This document shows, one piece after another, positions 44,756 to 55,350 of a stretch of 64,000 nt of DNA. This stretch comes from Madurella fahalii (lineage: Eukaryota > Ascomycota > Sordariomycetes > Sordariales), in NCBI GenBank assembly GCA_029876055.1, contig CM056876.1:4278001-4342000 (forward strand), given 5' to 3'. Each line of letters begins with the position of its first letter. The stretch's first letter is position 1. Both the position numbers and the translations under genes were made by a program. The notes beneath the pieces were generated by a model. That model saw only the letters and a program-made list of their open reading frames with translations, searched no databases and was not told the DNA's origin.

Positions 44756-44942
44756 ACGTACATTATCAGCGAGCGACGCATATCACCGAGCGACGCATTG
44801 GTAAGGGCTGTATAGACATTTAGCTGCAGTACTAACAACGGGATTAAGCCGGAAATGATCCATTAGTGCTGGAGCTCAATGCCGGTTAAGCCCTTACTAA
44901 TGCGTCGCTCGGTGATATGCGTCGCTCGCTGATAATGTACGT
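44756..44942. mobile_element. Fot1-type MITE, 187 bp
   Basis: Inverted repeats of about 50 bp begin ACGTACATTATCAGCGAG and contain two 17-bp units (TATCAGCGAGCGACGCA and a variant). They enclose about 85 bp of non-coding sequence. TA flanks both sides (44754-44755, 44943-44944). With no gene of its own, it must rely on a transposase from a relative such as element D or A. Confidence 0.93.
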
Positions 44943-45141
44943 TAATTGAATGAAGGTTCTCTAGAGACAAATCTAGGAGATCTTCATAGATATAAGCGGT
45001 GACCTCTATGCTGTTATCTCTGATGGGATATGGGCCCAGATACTGCTGAGCAATACTGACCTCTACCACGTAATACGAGGTTCTAGATAGAGATAGCCTT
45101 ATAGGTCCCAGCTACTATCCTAAGGCTTCTTGACTAGATCT

Positions 45142-45418
45142 TGTCAAAAGGGTCAGGGAGCCGGATCTGCGAAGATCAATTCGGATCAGTGTGATCCGGA
45201 TTAGTGCGACCCGGTCTAATGTGATCCGGGTTAGTGCGACTCAGACAAGTGTGATCCGATCTCTCGGTAGACCCGTCAATCCGGGTCTCGTAGTCCAGGA
45301 AATTGGGATTAAGAAGGTAGTTTACCTCCGTTAGACAAAAGACATACAATAAAAATGATACCCTCAATTTCCATCCTAAATTTAACTCCGAACGTTCAGA
45401 GGTGCTATGCATCCGACA
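45142..45418 (-). mobile_element. TGTCGG-family variant, 277 bp
   Basis: On the minus strand it begins TGTCGGATGCATAGCACC and ends CCTGACCCTTTTGACA, closest to the copy at 30101. The flanks GATCT (45137-45141) and GACCT (45419-45423) differ by one transition, as expected for an older target duplication. Confidence 0.82.
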
Positions 45419-45423
45419 GACCT

Positions 45424-45984
45424 TGATTAGCCTAGCCGCTATACCTTATAGCTGGCCATCGACTGTTGTAAGCCGGTAATATTTGATAGCTCTAACGGCT
45501 ATAACACTCCGGATATACGTAGTAGAGACCTCTTTAGCCTTGATTAGACCTGGTCCCTAGTTCTTAGCTGCTATCCTAGATAGAGTGAAGTCCTGGGTTT
45601 TCAACTTTTCTACCACCTTTGACTCGTAGGCCCTCTAGTTGAGCCTCCAGTTGAGCTATACCCTTAAGAACCTTGTGTTGGGTATAAGGTAGACTGATCT
45701 ACCCCCATCAAACTCTGTACATCACCACACTGTGTCTACTTGGATGAGGCATGGCTGAGGTATATACACACTTGCGGTAATCGAATTGACGAGCCTTTGA
45801 ACGAGCTCTTGCCACCCAACACTGTGTTTAGTTCGATGTCTCACTTGAAAAGGCGTTTGAGGGGCTCTGTGGCCCATCACATAAGCCCTACATGTTAGCT
45901 CCCTTTTGCATTCAAGCCAGCCTTCTATTTCCTAAAGGTCTACAGAGTTGCTCTTCAGACTTCCATCAATTCAATATACTTCCT
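45424..45984. other. Eroded repeat sequence, nothing readable
   Basis: Intermediate base composition with many stops. It may include the start of the diverged LTR that follows. Confidence 0.4.
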
Positions 45985-46680
45985 ATTAAAACGGTGTAGA
46001 GATACACATCTACATCCACATACCTGTGAAACAAGAGGTAAGGCAAAGATAACTAATATCTATATAGAAAAGATAGATAAGACATGGAGGCGACACTGCA
46101 ACAAATCGGGCCATTGTAGCCTAGACAAAGATAATACCCCGCATGTGTAGATAGAGCTCCCTTTACTTTTAGCGACATCACTTCGCACGGAAAGATAGCT
46201 CTTAAATTGAGCCCGTAACGGTTGTAGAAAAAGATATAGAATTCGATGTCCTGTCTAAGGATCAATGGACTAGACGGCTCTACTTAAGGTATTGTTGGAA
46301 ATGAGGATCGTTGTTGTAAATGAGCGACCTACTTTATACAGCTGGGAGCACCTACCGACAGGTATCGGATCATATAACAGGTGCTCCCAGGGACCATCCT
46401 TTTGAGCCCCCTGTTTCCTAAGCGATATCTGCAACAACAAGATGGCAACAGAAGGGCCTATTGATGAAGACCTTCTAGAGGTGTGGGTCTGTGCCCAACG
46501 AGTCTAATTGATCAGTGGATGCCACAGACTGTAGTTCCAACAGGTATAGAAAAAATAGGTCCCCGCAAGATCCAGCCTCCGAGACGTCATCCCAGCAAGG
46601 GCCTCCTCTTGATCAGTGGACTCAAGTCCCTAGGGACAGCTTTCCTCAAGTCAATATACAGCTGACTTCTTAGTTTTCAA
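45985..46680. repeat. Diverged copy of the 674-bp LTR, interrupted
   Basis: Segments match 39912-40340 in the same order (ACACATCTACATCCACATAC, GATAGAGCTCCCT, CCAGCCTCCGAGACGTCATC) with many transitions. The copy is split at 46293 by another LTR. Its ends are too eroded to fix. Confidence 0.6.
46293..46542. repeat. Solo LTR, 250 bp, nested
   Basis: It begins TGTTGGAAATGAGG and ends GTAGTTCCAACA, with the exact duplication GGTAT (46288-46292, 46543-46547). It contains a 10-bp inverted pair GGGAGCACCT / AGGTGCTCCC at about 46345-46389. Confidence 0.88.
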
Positions 46681-47236
46681 ATGCTACTTACCTACATTCG
46701 TCTGTAATAACGAATGTGGAGTGGCGATTGCACGCGCAAGGCCGGAGGAGGGGAAGTTTTGTTTTGTTGGGGGGGAGAGGGGGGAGGGCAGAAATCGTAC
46801 ATAACCCCGGCGCTGGTTTGGCCATTGCCATCGTCTGAGATCTAATTCTATTATAGTCGGGCTACCGGAAACCCTCCTCGTTCAAATACGCACAGTCTCT
46901 GGGGCTAGGAACTGGGAGCCGAGAGACCAAGATCTTTGTAGATAGAATAACATATTAGAATAGTAGTACGTTAATAATTGGGCCGTCACCGAGAGCTACC
47001 AGGGAACACAAGAAGAGAAAAGAAACACAAAGAGAGCAATCCAACTTTTGCATCCTGCCTTAAAAGCATAACTCACTAACGGTCGTAGCCAATATTACGG
47101 ACGCGTCAACTCGCCGATCAAGGGCGTCAATACCGTCCTTGCCTTCTGCTCATCATGCACCCAGAGCGCTCGCTATACCGCTGGTAGAAATCCCGACAGC
47201 AGTTCCCGAATTGAAGCCACCTAGTAACTTACCCAG
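46681..47236. other. Intergenic, no gene recognised
   Basis: A G-rich low-complexity tract occurs at about 46750-46790. Otherwise nothing is recognised. This is the 3' side of the membrane protein gene. Confidence 0.5.
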
Positions 47237-49706
47237 CTAGACACTTCGGGCCGCAGGTGTAATAGCCTCACCCTCAGCCGCCGGTGTTGCTGCAACGACC
47301 GGCCCCTTCTCAGGGGTATTATTAGTAGTGGTGTCTTTAGGCTTCTCGCCACTCTCCGCCACAACATGGCTACCGTTAGCCTTGGCGCTCTCAGCTTCAT
47401 CAATAACCCCGTTGATAGCTTCAGAAAGTTGCAGTCGCCAGTGCCGCTGATACCACCACCCCGAGTAGCACACGATTGCAAGAAGAACAATGGCCGCAAT
47501 GCCATTGTTTCTCCAGTACTGCTCGGCGTACCGGATATCATCCCTGCTGTTGGTGGAAAGTACAACGACGAAGTTATCAGGATTACTCCAATGTGCCATT
47601 GGGACCAGACATTTGCAGTTGCGGTAAACGCCTGCGATCTGCATGAAGGTTCCCCCAAGAGCGCTGAAGACGGAAAAGAAGAAACAGACGCCGAACAGAA
47701 CGCCAAATATCCATTTTCCGGGCTTGGATCGGATGAGCCGGTCGTCTTTGGTCGGTGTGGGTCCCCTTGCAAATGTGTTCCGTGACCCTTTAAAGTCGAT
47801 AAGCCATAAAATCGAAAGAAGGCTTTGGAAGAGAAAGTAGAGGACAAACGTAAAGCTCCGACAACCAAGACCAATGATTGGGGTATAGTACGAGGTGAGG
47901 AATGCGAGGGTGAAAGGGATAAGGAGGAGGGCAACGACTAGGAAGAAAATGGCAAGCCACTCAAGGACGGTGGTGGCAGGAATCTCGGTGTTGCGGTGCC
48001 GAAAAAAGACGCTGGTAAAACCTGTCGGCTCTTTCGCATACGTCCCTTGGACCTTCTCGATCCAGCGTCTCTTATTCCGACCTCGCTCCCACATCCAAAC
48101 CGGCTCGTACACGTCTCCGAACAGGGATGGCATGACAACGTTGCGGAAAAATTCGATGCTCCAGAGCGGAGGACTACCCGGATGTTTACTCCCGTCCGAA
48201 GTACTAGTAGTGGCAGTGACAGCTCTTCGTACTTGTCCAGCGGGAAAGTTGAGGCCTGACATGATGCCAGCGAGCGTGTTGGGGTTGTTGCCCGCTAGCA
48301 GGCACCCTGCGACAATCGCCACGAAGGGGATAGTCATCCACCATTCGCCAAAGGCGAGGGCGTGAGACGTGTCGTTGTTGCCGAGGTCTTCCAGGTTGCC
48401 AATGACATTGACAAGGAATGAACCCAAGAAGAAGCAGAGTGCAGCGGCGACGGTGACACCGAACCTTGCCTGGCTCCCTAGCATCGTGTGAAGCCGGTTT
48501 CTCGTGACTTCCAGCTCGCTCCGCTCTCTCCCTGGCAGCTGGCTGTTCTTGAAAAGCTCGACAAGATGATCGATGTCGGACCACGCATCTGCGGATGCGC
48601 GCGGGGGCTCTGAGGATGTCTCTTTGGTGCCGTTGGGCGATGAAGGCTCCACAATCGCGAGGTTGCCCACCAAAACCGCGTATAGGAGATGAATCCTATG
48701 GGCAGCTCTACAGTCCTCCTGCTCCTTTTTCGGTGCGCTTTCCACATCTGACGGGGACCGAGCAGGAGGGTTCTTTGGGTTCTTGGAGGATGCTTTTTCA
48801 TCGGCGCTTCCCGTGTGCCGTTTAACAAAGGAGATGACTTGCCGGTCGACATTGGCCTCATAGAGCCCACTGAGAATCATGGGTGCGGCGGTTGAGAAGA
48901 CCATGGCTGTCCAAAGGAGTGTATCGATGAAGCCAATGAGGGCGGCTAGCGCGGCTCGAAAGATGATGTCCAATACGATGAGTAGAATGGTGACGACGCC
49001 GAACACGCCAACTTGAGCGTGGTCAAAAACGCCCTCTGCGTTGCGTATCTCCCTGAATTTGTTCGTGACGGCATCGACCTTGTTCGGAAACAATCCGTCG
49101 GGGATGTTGAGCATTCGTTTTCTCGGCACCTGGGTGCAGAGCAAAACGGTGTGAGAAAGAACACGAATGGATACAGATCTTTTTAGACGGAAAGAGGCTT
49201 ACGCTCAATGCGAAAACGGCGGCGGGGAGGATGTACCCGACAAAGGGTTGGATCCACTGGCTCACTTCCCTGTTGTGTGATCTCTGCCATCCTGGGCAAT
49301 TGGCAGCACACCACCGGTAGGGAACTTGGACAGGGTCAGTGCCGTCCTGATCATCCTCGTAGTTTGCTCCACAGGGGAAGCGGTCCTCTGGCAACGGGAA
49401 CAAGCTCGGGTCCACTTGAAGAAAGGGAACGAGCTCGTTCTCTGGGATGGCGGCCTCGAGTTGTCTCGAATCGCTGTTGAGTCGGTATGACTCCCTGACG
49501 GCTTGGAGGCAACAGACACGGAAGTCAAGGCCGCCCACCGGATTGTAGGCGAGCGGTTCCGGAATCTCAGTTAACTGGGGGATAGCCTCTTCGATGCGAT
49601 TAAAGGTTGCTTGTTGCGAATTTGCGGCTGGAATGAACCAGATGAGGTTCACCAACGTGAGCCCGCGCATGGTCACGGCCGCCAGCAGGGGGGGGAAATG
49701 GACCAT
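47237..49706 (-). CDS. Polytopic membrane protein of unknown function, 798 aa
   Basis: Two exons (49203-49706, 47237-49129) with a 73-bp GT-AG intron give 798 residues. A hydrophobic leader (MRGLTLVNLIWFIPAANS) is followed by a luminal or extracellular domain with several cysteines (FRVCCLQ, FPCGAN, WCAANCPGW). Some nine membrane segments come next, among them GYILPAAVFALSV, VVTILLIVLDIIF, IPFVAIVAGCLL, LAIFFLVVALLLIPF and FGVLFGVCFFFSVF. A cytoplasmic loop (residues about 240-330) is charged and Ser-rich. The C-terminus is acidic and low-complexity (GEKPKDTTTNN). The layout recurs in uncharacterised fungal membrane proteins; no transporter signature is visible. Confidence 0.82.
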
Positions 49707-50361
49707 CTTGGGAGTTCCTACGACGCAAGGCTCAGTAAGAGCGGGGGAAGGTCCCCACGTCCGGTTTATGATTTATCATTCCTCACATCGCCGTGATCAG
49801 CGCCAGTCCTGCATTCGGGCTCTGCAGCCGAAGCCTTGAGATCAAGCAGAAGTCGGCAGTTTGGCCACCTTGACGCAGCCTTGTCTTGGGTTGCATGAAT
49901 ATTGATATGTGCGTACTTGGCATTGCCGGATGTGCCAACCCCTAGGCCAAACCATCACCTGATAGGACTTTTGTAATCGCGAGCTGAAGATCCTCTTGGA
50001 TGAAGCACCAATACGGACTCCCCGTTCCTTTGTGACACACCAATCAGGCCGACATTCAGACGCGGGGGACGCCGCTCTTCTTCCACTTTCGCCGATTGTG
50101 TTGCATCCGGTTTGAGGTCGAGCGCGCTTGCCGAGTACACAATCCGGAGAACTGAAGATTTGGCATTCTCATGCAGTGCCATCTTTGGCATGTTGCAGCA
50201 TCCTGCGAATCGGGTATGGATGCACCTAGATGGCCTGCACACCTACGCAACGTATCTAGGGATGGAGATAAGGCGGTTCGAGAAATTGCAAACTACTACC
50301 CCGCCCCCCGGGGTCTTGCCCATGGGCAAGCCTTTTGCGTCCCGCAGCACCCCCTCCACAA
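49707..50361. other. Intergenic
   Basis: Upstream region of the membrane protein gene. No other feature could be supported. Confidence 0.5.
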
Positions 50362-50440
50362 ATGGCGCTCATCTTCGGGAGTATCGGCGACGCCATCGCC
50401 ACCTGCCAGCTTGCTGTTCAGCTGAGCCGGGCCCTCAGCC
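50362..50440 (+). pseudogene. 5' relic of a fungal helical N-terminal-domain gene
   Basis: The frame from the ATG at 50362 reads MALIFGSIGDAIATCQLAVQ, a start seen in fungal proteins with helical N-terminal domains (some of them NLR-like). After about 26 codons the similarity stops and the frame becomes unrelated. No continuation is seen within 1.5 kb. Confidence 0.4.
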
Positions 50441-51997
50441 TAAGCTACAACGGGTCGTGCCACAGAGCCAAGCTCTGCACGCCAATGCGCCATCGTCAGA
50501 TACAGGTAATTATGAAATTAGGTGATCTGAGAAGGTTCACGTTCCGACCAGAGCCAAGCGTAGCGGACCGGAGCCGTTCCTTGTCCAATTGGGAACAAAA
50601 GACATACTACTTTCAACAAAAATTTGCCCGACACGGAGCGCTCACAAATCGCAGAAGCCTAGGTAGTCTACCTAGGTAGTCTCTGATACATGGCCTCATT
50701 CTTCCAGCTCTAAGATATATTGAAATTTATTTTTGAAAGTTCATAACTATTACCAGAGACGGAGTTGGAACCTGCTATTTCTTCTACAAAGGTACTAGTA
50801 TTGAAGACTACATGTAGAGACGTACGCAAGGCGCTCTTTCTGATGTATCTCTGCATCAACTTCCAGCCTTCCTTTAGGCCCGCAATTACACAGTCAAAAA
50901 GGTACCTCACCCCCTATCTGGGGGGGAGCAACCAGCAACTTGCCTCGGTTTTCTTATTATCTAGTGTCCGAGCCAGTCCAAATAGCTTCGAGCTCTCTCA
51001 TTGCCACTCAAATAGATCATTCGCCTTTACAAACATCTTAAACGGGTGCTTGGCCCCCCTGCATCTAGAAAGCAGGCCGATCGTCACCAGCCCATCCATC
51101 GACCTGAACTCTTCTTCGGCAGTAAAGGGCTTAAGAGTCTTACAAAGTCTTCCGCAGAACTAGCCGGGAGGCGTCAGGGTCTATAAGCTGGAGGCGATGG
51201 GACACTTAGAATGAGAACAAGCCTGGTTTGAGTCACACGAGTGAGGGACTAGGCTATATGGCTAAGTCAACTGGCTTCTCAGTACCTATGTCGAGGATCC
51301 AATTGCTTTGCACCGAGCAGGTACGCCGCTTCATTCGCGTGCCACTATGAGACCCAATACCACTGCCTAGGGCTACGACACCTGGAGTAACGATGACCCT
51401 GCTCGGCACTGCGAGGCCGGCAGCTGGAAGAACTAGTCTCAGATGCTCAGACCTGCTGGGCGTGAGGTACCGCTTGTACCTGTTGACCTACTTTTATGGA
51501 CCCACTTCAATAAGCCAATCAAATCGTATTGACAAAACTCACGCAAGCTGGTCTGAGGCCGTTGCGAACAAAATTGGCTCTCATGTCACAGCAAAATAGA
51601 AGATATTAAGTAGGATAGATAGTATTTATACTGTTAGATAGCTCTCTTTACGGCGGTCTATTGGTAGAAGTCTCGTTGAAGTGCAGGCGATATTGGTAGA
51701 GTTATAGCGGTTAACTCTTTGACTTATATATATAGAGAAGGGAGGACTTCGGCTAACCTTGGAACTACTATCTATCCTACCCTATAGATCTATATACTGT
51801 TAGAATCAACTCTTCAAGATCTATCTTACAGTAGTAGTCCCGTTAAAGTACATATAGTTTTAGTAGAGAAAGGTAAGGCGCTTGATTCGACTTGATTGCC
51901 ATCAGGCTGCCTCATATACCTAGTGCGCTGGTTACCCCGGTAGTCTCCCTCTCTTCAACAACGTCCATTGGGCGGTTGTCTAACAAGTTGGCACAGA
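50441..51997. other. Intergenic, partly eroded
   Basis: No gene is recognised. 51600-51880 is AT-rich like decayed repeats. A local palindrome (CCTAGGTAGTCTACCTAGG) occurs at about 50660-50678. Confidence 0.45.
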
Positions 51998-53113
51998 CTA
52001 CATCTTATGTCTGTCTAGCTTGTTCTTCTTGAGGAACTTTCCTAAAATTTTCGCAATTTGCTCGTTGTTCATATCCGCAAACGGGATGTGTGTGTTCCCT
52101 TTCAGACCAGCATCGGGAAGCCATAAGACTTCCGCATTGCCACCAAATTTGTTGATCCAAGTCGTGCAGTTGTAAGACATCTGAACAAACTCAAAGTTCG
52201 GGTCACGGTGAGCACCCCATACAAACTGAACTCCTTTCAGATCAGCCAGCTTCTGGAAATCCTCATCCGGGACTACGGCAGGGCCAAAACCGTCGCTTGT
52301 GTTGCCGGTGATGTTGGCCGACTCGGGGAGCACGCAGCCGATGCTGTCGTACGACACTATGCCCTTAATATTTCCGGATGAGCTCCGAGTGGCGGCAACG
52401 TGCGCGCGATAGCCGGCTGCCGAGTTTGTGAGGTACACGATACTGTCGCCGAGTCGGCCCGAGTCAGCGGCCCCGGCTGCCGCGGCAGACTGGAGCTGGA
52501 CGTCCTCCCACGTATCGTACTCGGCATACCGGGCTCTCGTAGCTTGGTTCCAGGCTTCGTCATCCTTGGTTGGGAAGGACACGTCGGACCACCAGACCTT
52601 CCATTCAGGACCAAAATTCCAACCGACAAAGTTCTCCTGATCCCGATAGGCCGGCGTGTACTCGACGGGCACACAGGGCCAGCCAGCCCTCCCGACACGA
52701 GGTCCGTCCCAGAGAAAGACAGGGTAATCGTGCTGAAGAAACATGTCCTTAAAGCCCGGACCGCCGTCCCAACGGTTCTGCCAGGCCTGCGTGCTGGAAC
52801 TGTGCCACATTACGAGGCTGGTCTTGCGTGGCGTCCAGGGGTTGAAGTACTCCATGTAGCCATGATCGCAGTGGAGCGTCTCAGTCTCGTTCTCGGGGTT
52901 CACAATGACGGTGCCGCCGACGGCAAAGCCACCGGAGCTGGCGAGCGTGATGGGTTTCCGCGGGTTCCAAAAGCCGGCCGCGATGAGATCTGGGAGGAGT
53001 GCGACCAGTTGCAGCACGGCTGTGGAGAAGAGTAGTACAATTCGCCAAGACACAACCGACGGTCTGCGCGAGGGAAGCTGGCTTGGCTTCATGCTGCTGG
53101 ATTGGCGACACAA
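51998..53113 (-). CDS. Secreted alpha/beta hydrolase-like protein, 371 aa
   Basis: A single exon. Translation may start at 53113 or, giving a better signal sequence, at 53092 (MKPSQLPSRRPSVVSWRIVL). After a hydrophobic signal or anchor, the mature part begins near FWNPRKPITLASSGGF. The hydrolase-fold cues are MWHSSSTQAWQNRWDGGPGF (oxyanion side), DSIVYLTNSAAGYRAH (nucleophile elbow, Ser in NSAAG), and near the end the DAGLKGNTHIPFADMNN segment with the likely catalytic His. Several N-glycosylation sequons (NETE, NITG, NTSD, NCTT) support secretion. It is probably an esterase-like enzyme; the substrate is unknown. Confidence 0.8.
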   Translation of the reverse strand: MCRQSSSMKPSQLPSRRPSVVSWRIVLLFSTAVLQLVALLPDLIAAGFWNPRKPITLASSGGFAVGGTVIVNPENETETLHCDHGYMEYFNPWTPRKTSLVMWHSSSTQAWQNRWDGGPGFKDMFLQHDYPVFLWDGPRVGRAGWPCVPVEYTPAYRDQENFVGWNFGPEWKVWWSDVSFPTKDDEAWNQATRARYAEYDTWEDVQLQSAAAAGAADSGRLGDSIVYLTNSAAGYRAHVAATRSSSGNIKGIVSYDSIGCVLPESANITGNTSDGFGPAVVPDEDFQKLADLKGVQFVWGAHRDPNFEFVQMSYNCTTWINKFGGNAEVLWLPDAGLKGNTHIPFADMNNEQIAKILGKFLKKNKLDRHKM

Positions 53114-53990
53114 GAGACAGTGGTGAAATATACAAGTTATGCCTCCGGTCCGGTCAAGGACTGATACAGGAATTCTGTATATTGGGTGTGTGGTTCAGTT
53201 CAACCGGAAATGTTGATGGTTTTCTGTGTTGGAGGATGGCCTAGCCTGCCCTGGATAAGATACCCAGGGTGCGGGGCAAGGTTGAGTCAGAATACGACTT
53301 ACGCTCTTCCCCATCCAATCTACTGTAGTACAGTAATGTACAGTAATTAAGGTATCTAAATTAATCAACCGCCCTAAGCTCCGCCCCCCCACCCGCCTCG
53401 GGATGCAGGTATCAAGGACGAAAGACCGGCGGAGGGCCCTGGTGGGCAGGCTATTATACGAAAGGTACAGGTAGCAGCAAACAGCAATGTGCCGATGTAG
53501 GAGTGAAGTAGTGATAAGAGAGGAAAATGGTACTTGGGTATGGACGGGGTCAAGGTAACCCCCTACATTGTAAGTCCTCTAGGCTTCAGTTAATTGGCTA
53601 CTAAGCAACAGAAAGTGTTTTCATCATAGACTCATAGTAATGGTTTCGATAGCCAGCTATGGTCCTCAAAATTACCTATGCGGGCGTTCCCGTCATAAAC
53701 CAGTATATTGCGGTCTACTACTAATTAATCTACCAATGGATGCATTGGCTTTCTTCACACAAATCTGAATCACCAAACGTGGGAAGGAAGTGACCTGTCA
53801 TATAGGGATTGATAGATGGAGAATACGCGCGTTATGTTGCAGCCGAAGGTGTGGCCTCCTGGCAACAGGAGTCACACTTGGGGAAGGATAGCATTAATAC
53901 CATTCAGAGACAAGGCTAAAATGGTACCAAGCGCATTCAAACACAATCTATCTCAACCGAGAGTCGTCGCAGCGCCATCTATAACCGTTT
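53114..53990. other. Intergenic, no gene recognised
   Basis: Upstream region of the secreted hydrolase. A C-rich run is at about 53384-53395. Confidence 0.5.
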
Positions 53991-54185
53991 TTAGGCCTTC
54001 TCGACATTGTGCCCCCGAATCTCGTTCACAGGCTTCTCCGAAGCGTCCTCGACGTCCTTCTCGACCAGTTTAGTCACATCGAATAGCTCGTCCATCTTCT
54101 CAAGACTGACACCCTTGGTCTCCGGAATGAAGAACCAGATAAAGATGCCTATGATCCAGCTGAAAGTACCGAATAGGAAGAACAT
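53991..54185 (-). pseudogene. C-terminal fragment of an MFS sugar transporter
   Basis: The frame gives the last membrane segment and the conserved tail motif FIPETKGVSLEKMDELFD of sugar-porter family transporters, and ends GHNVEKA. Upstream of 54185 the family sequence does not continue; there are stops and AT-rich sequence. Only the end of a transporter gene is left. Confidence 0.75.
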
Positions 54186-54367
54186 ACCTTAAGCCAGGTC
54201 AGTAAAGGCTCTGCTAGCCGGTATAGTATAAGGGACATATAGCATGTAGTGCCTATCGTAACTTGTATGGTCAAGACGGTTCGTACGATAATGAAGTTGA
54301 AGAGCTACTAAGTCATAGCACCTATTGTAACGTTCAACGCGTATAGTCGAGCGGTAGGGATCTTACT

Positions 54368-54786
54368 ATTGAAATAGTGCGGAAACACACATCTACACCC
54401 ACACACCTATTAAAACAAAGGGGGGGGGTAAAGACGGCCGAATACCCGACAGACAAGATAGACAAGACAGGCCAGGCGACACCACGAATTGGGTCCCTGC
54501 AGCCTAAACAAGGTCAAAACAACATGTGCAGATAGAGCTCCCTCTGATCGGAGGGGGATCACTGTGCACGCCAAAAAAGCTCGTCAATTGAGCCTGCAAC
54601 AGGTGTAGAAAAGAGCTGAATTGATTCCTATCTAAGGAGCAATGGCCAGGACGGCCTTAGTTATGATGCAAAAGGAAAATGGGCCCACGGCAAGTTCCAG
54701 TCCCCGGGGTGCCATCCTAGCAACTGTGTCACTCTGACCACTGTGACCAGAGGGACCCTGTTCTCTGGGGGCAGTTTTCCCCAACT
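54368..54786. repeat. Partial copy of the 674-bp LTR
   Basis: About 420 bp match the inner part of 39730-40403 (39912-40340) in the same orientation, with shared blocks such as AATTGGGTCCCTGCAGCCTA and AAATGGGCCCACGGCAAGTT. Both ends are missing, so no target duplication can be checked. Confidence 0.8.
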
Positions 54787-55350
54787 CAATGGGCACGGTT
54801 TATAATCTAGCGAAACCACCTTGTAATTTTCAGGCTAATAATTATCTGCAGTGGCCTGCATTCGATAAATCTAGTTAGACAAACTCCTGTATACCTACAC
54901 GGTTTTACACGGCCTTCTGTTGCTATCCGTCTACAGCCACATCACTCCCGAATACTCCATATAACGTTTCTTAAAGGGGGGATGTGAAATTCTTAAGTTT
55001 ACTACGCACGTTCTACCGGCTGTTCCAAAGCTCATCGTGTTAGCAGGTATAACTCTCGCATAACACGAGGTAAATAACGCGGCATGATGCTTAAGTAAGC
55101 TGCCCAACAGCGCGATACTGAATAGACAAAAGGTACTACCTTCTACAGGTACATACCTGACCCCAGGCATCCAATCCCACCTTAGGCACCAACCCCAACA
55201 CAAGCCCTATATGCGGGGCTGATGATGAGGCCCACCGTACGTCCCGGGAGATGAGAAAGTTTCAATACTTAACATCGAGCAGCCAAGAGCCGCAACATGG
55301 CAGCAGCTTGTCAAGCCCAACCTTGAAGTTCCACTCCTCTTTCTGCTTGA
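54787..55350. other. Intergenic, no gene recognised
   Basis: No feature that I can support. It lies upstream of the BTB pseudogene. Confidence 0.5.

Noticed and set aside
47366..48365. Plus-strand frames opposite the 798-aa membrane protein
   Set aside because: They are shadows of the long minus-strand exon, and their composition is not protein-like.
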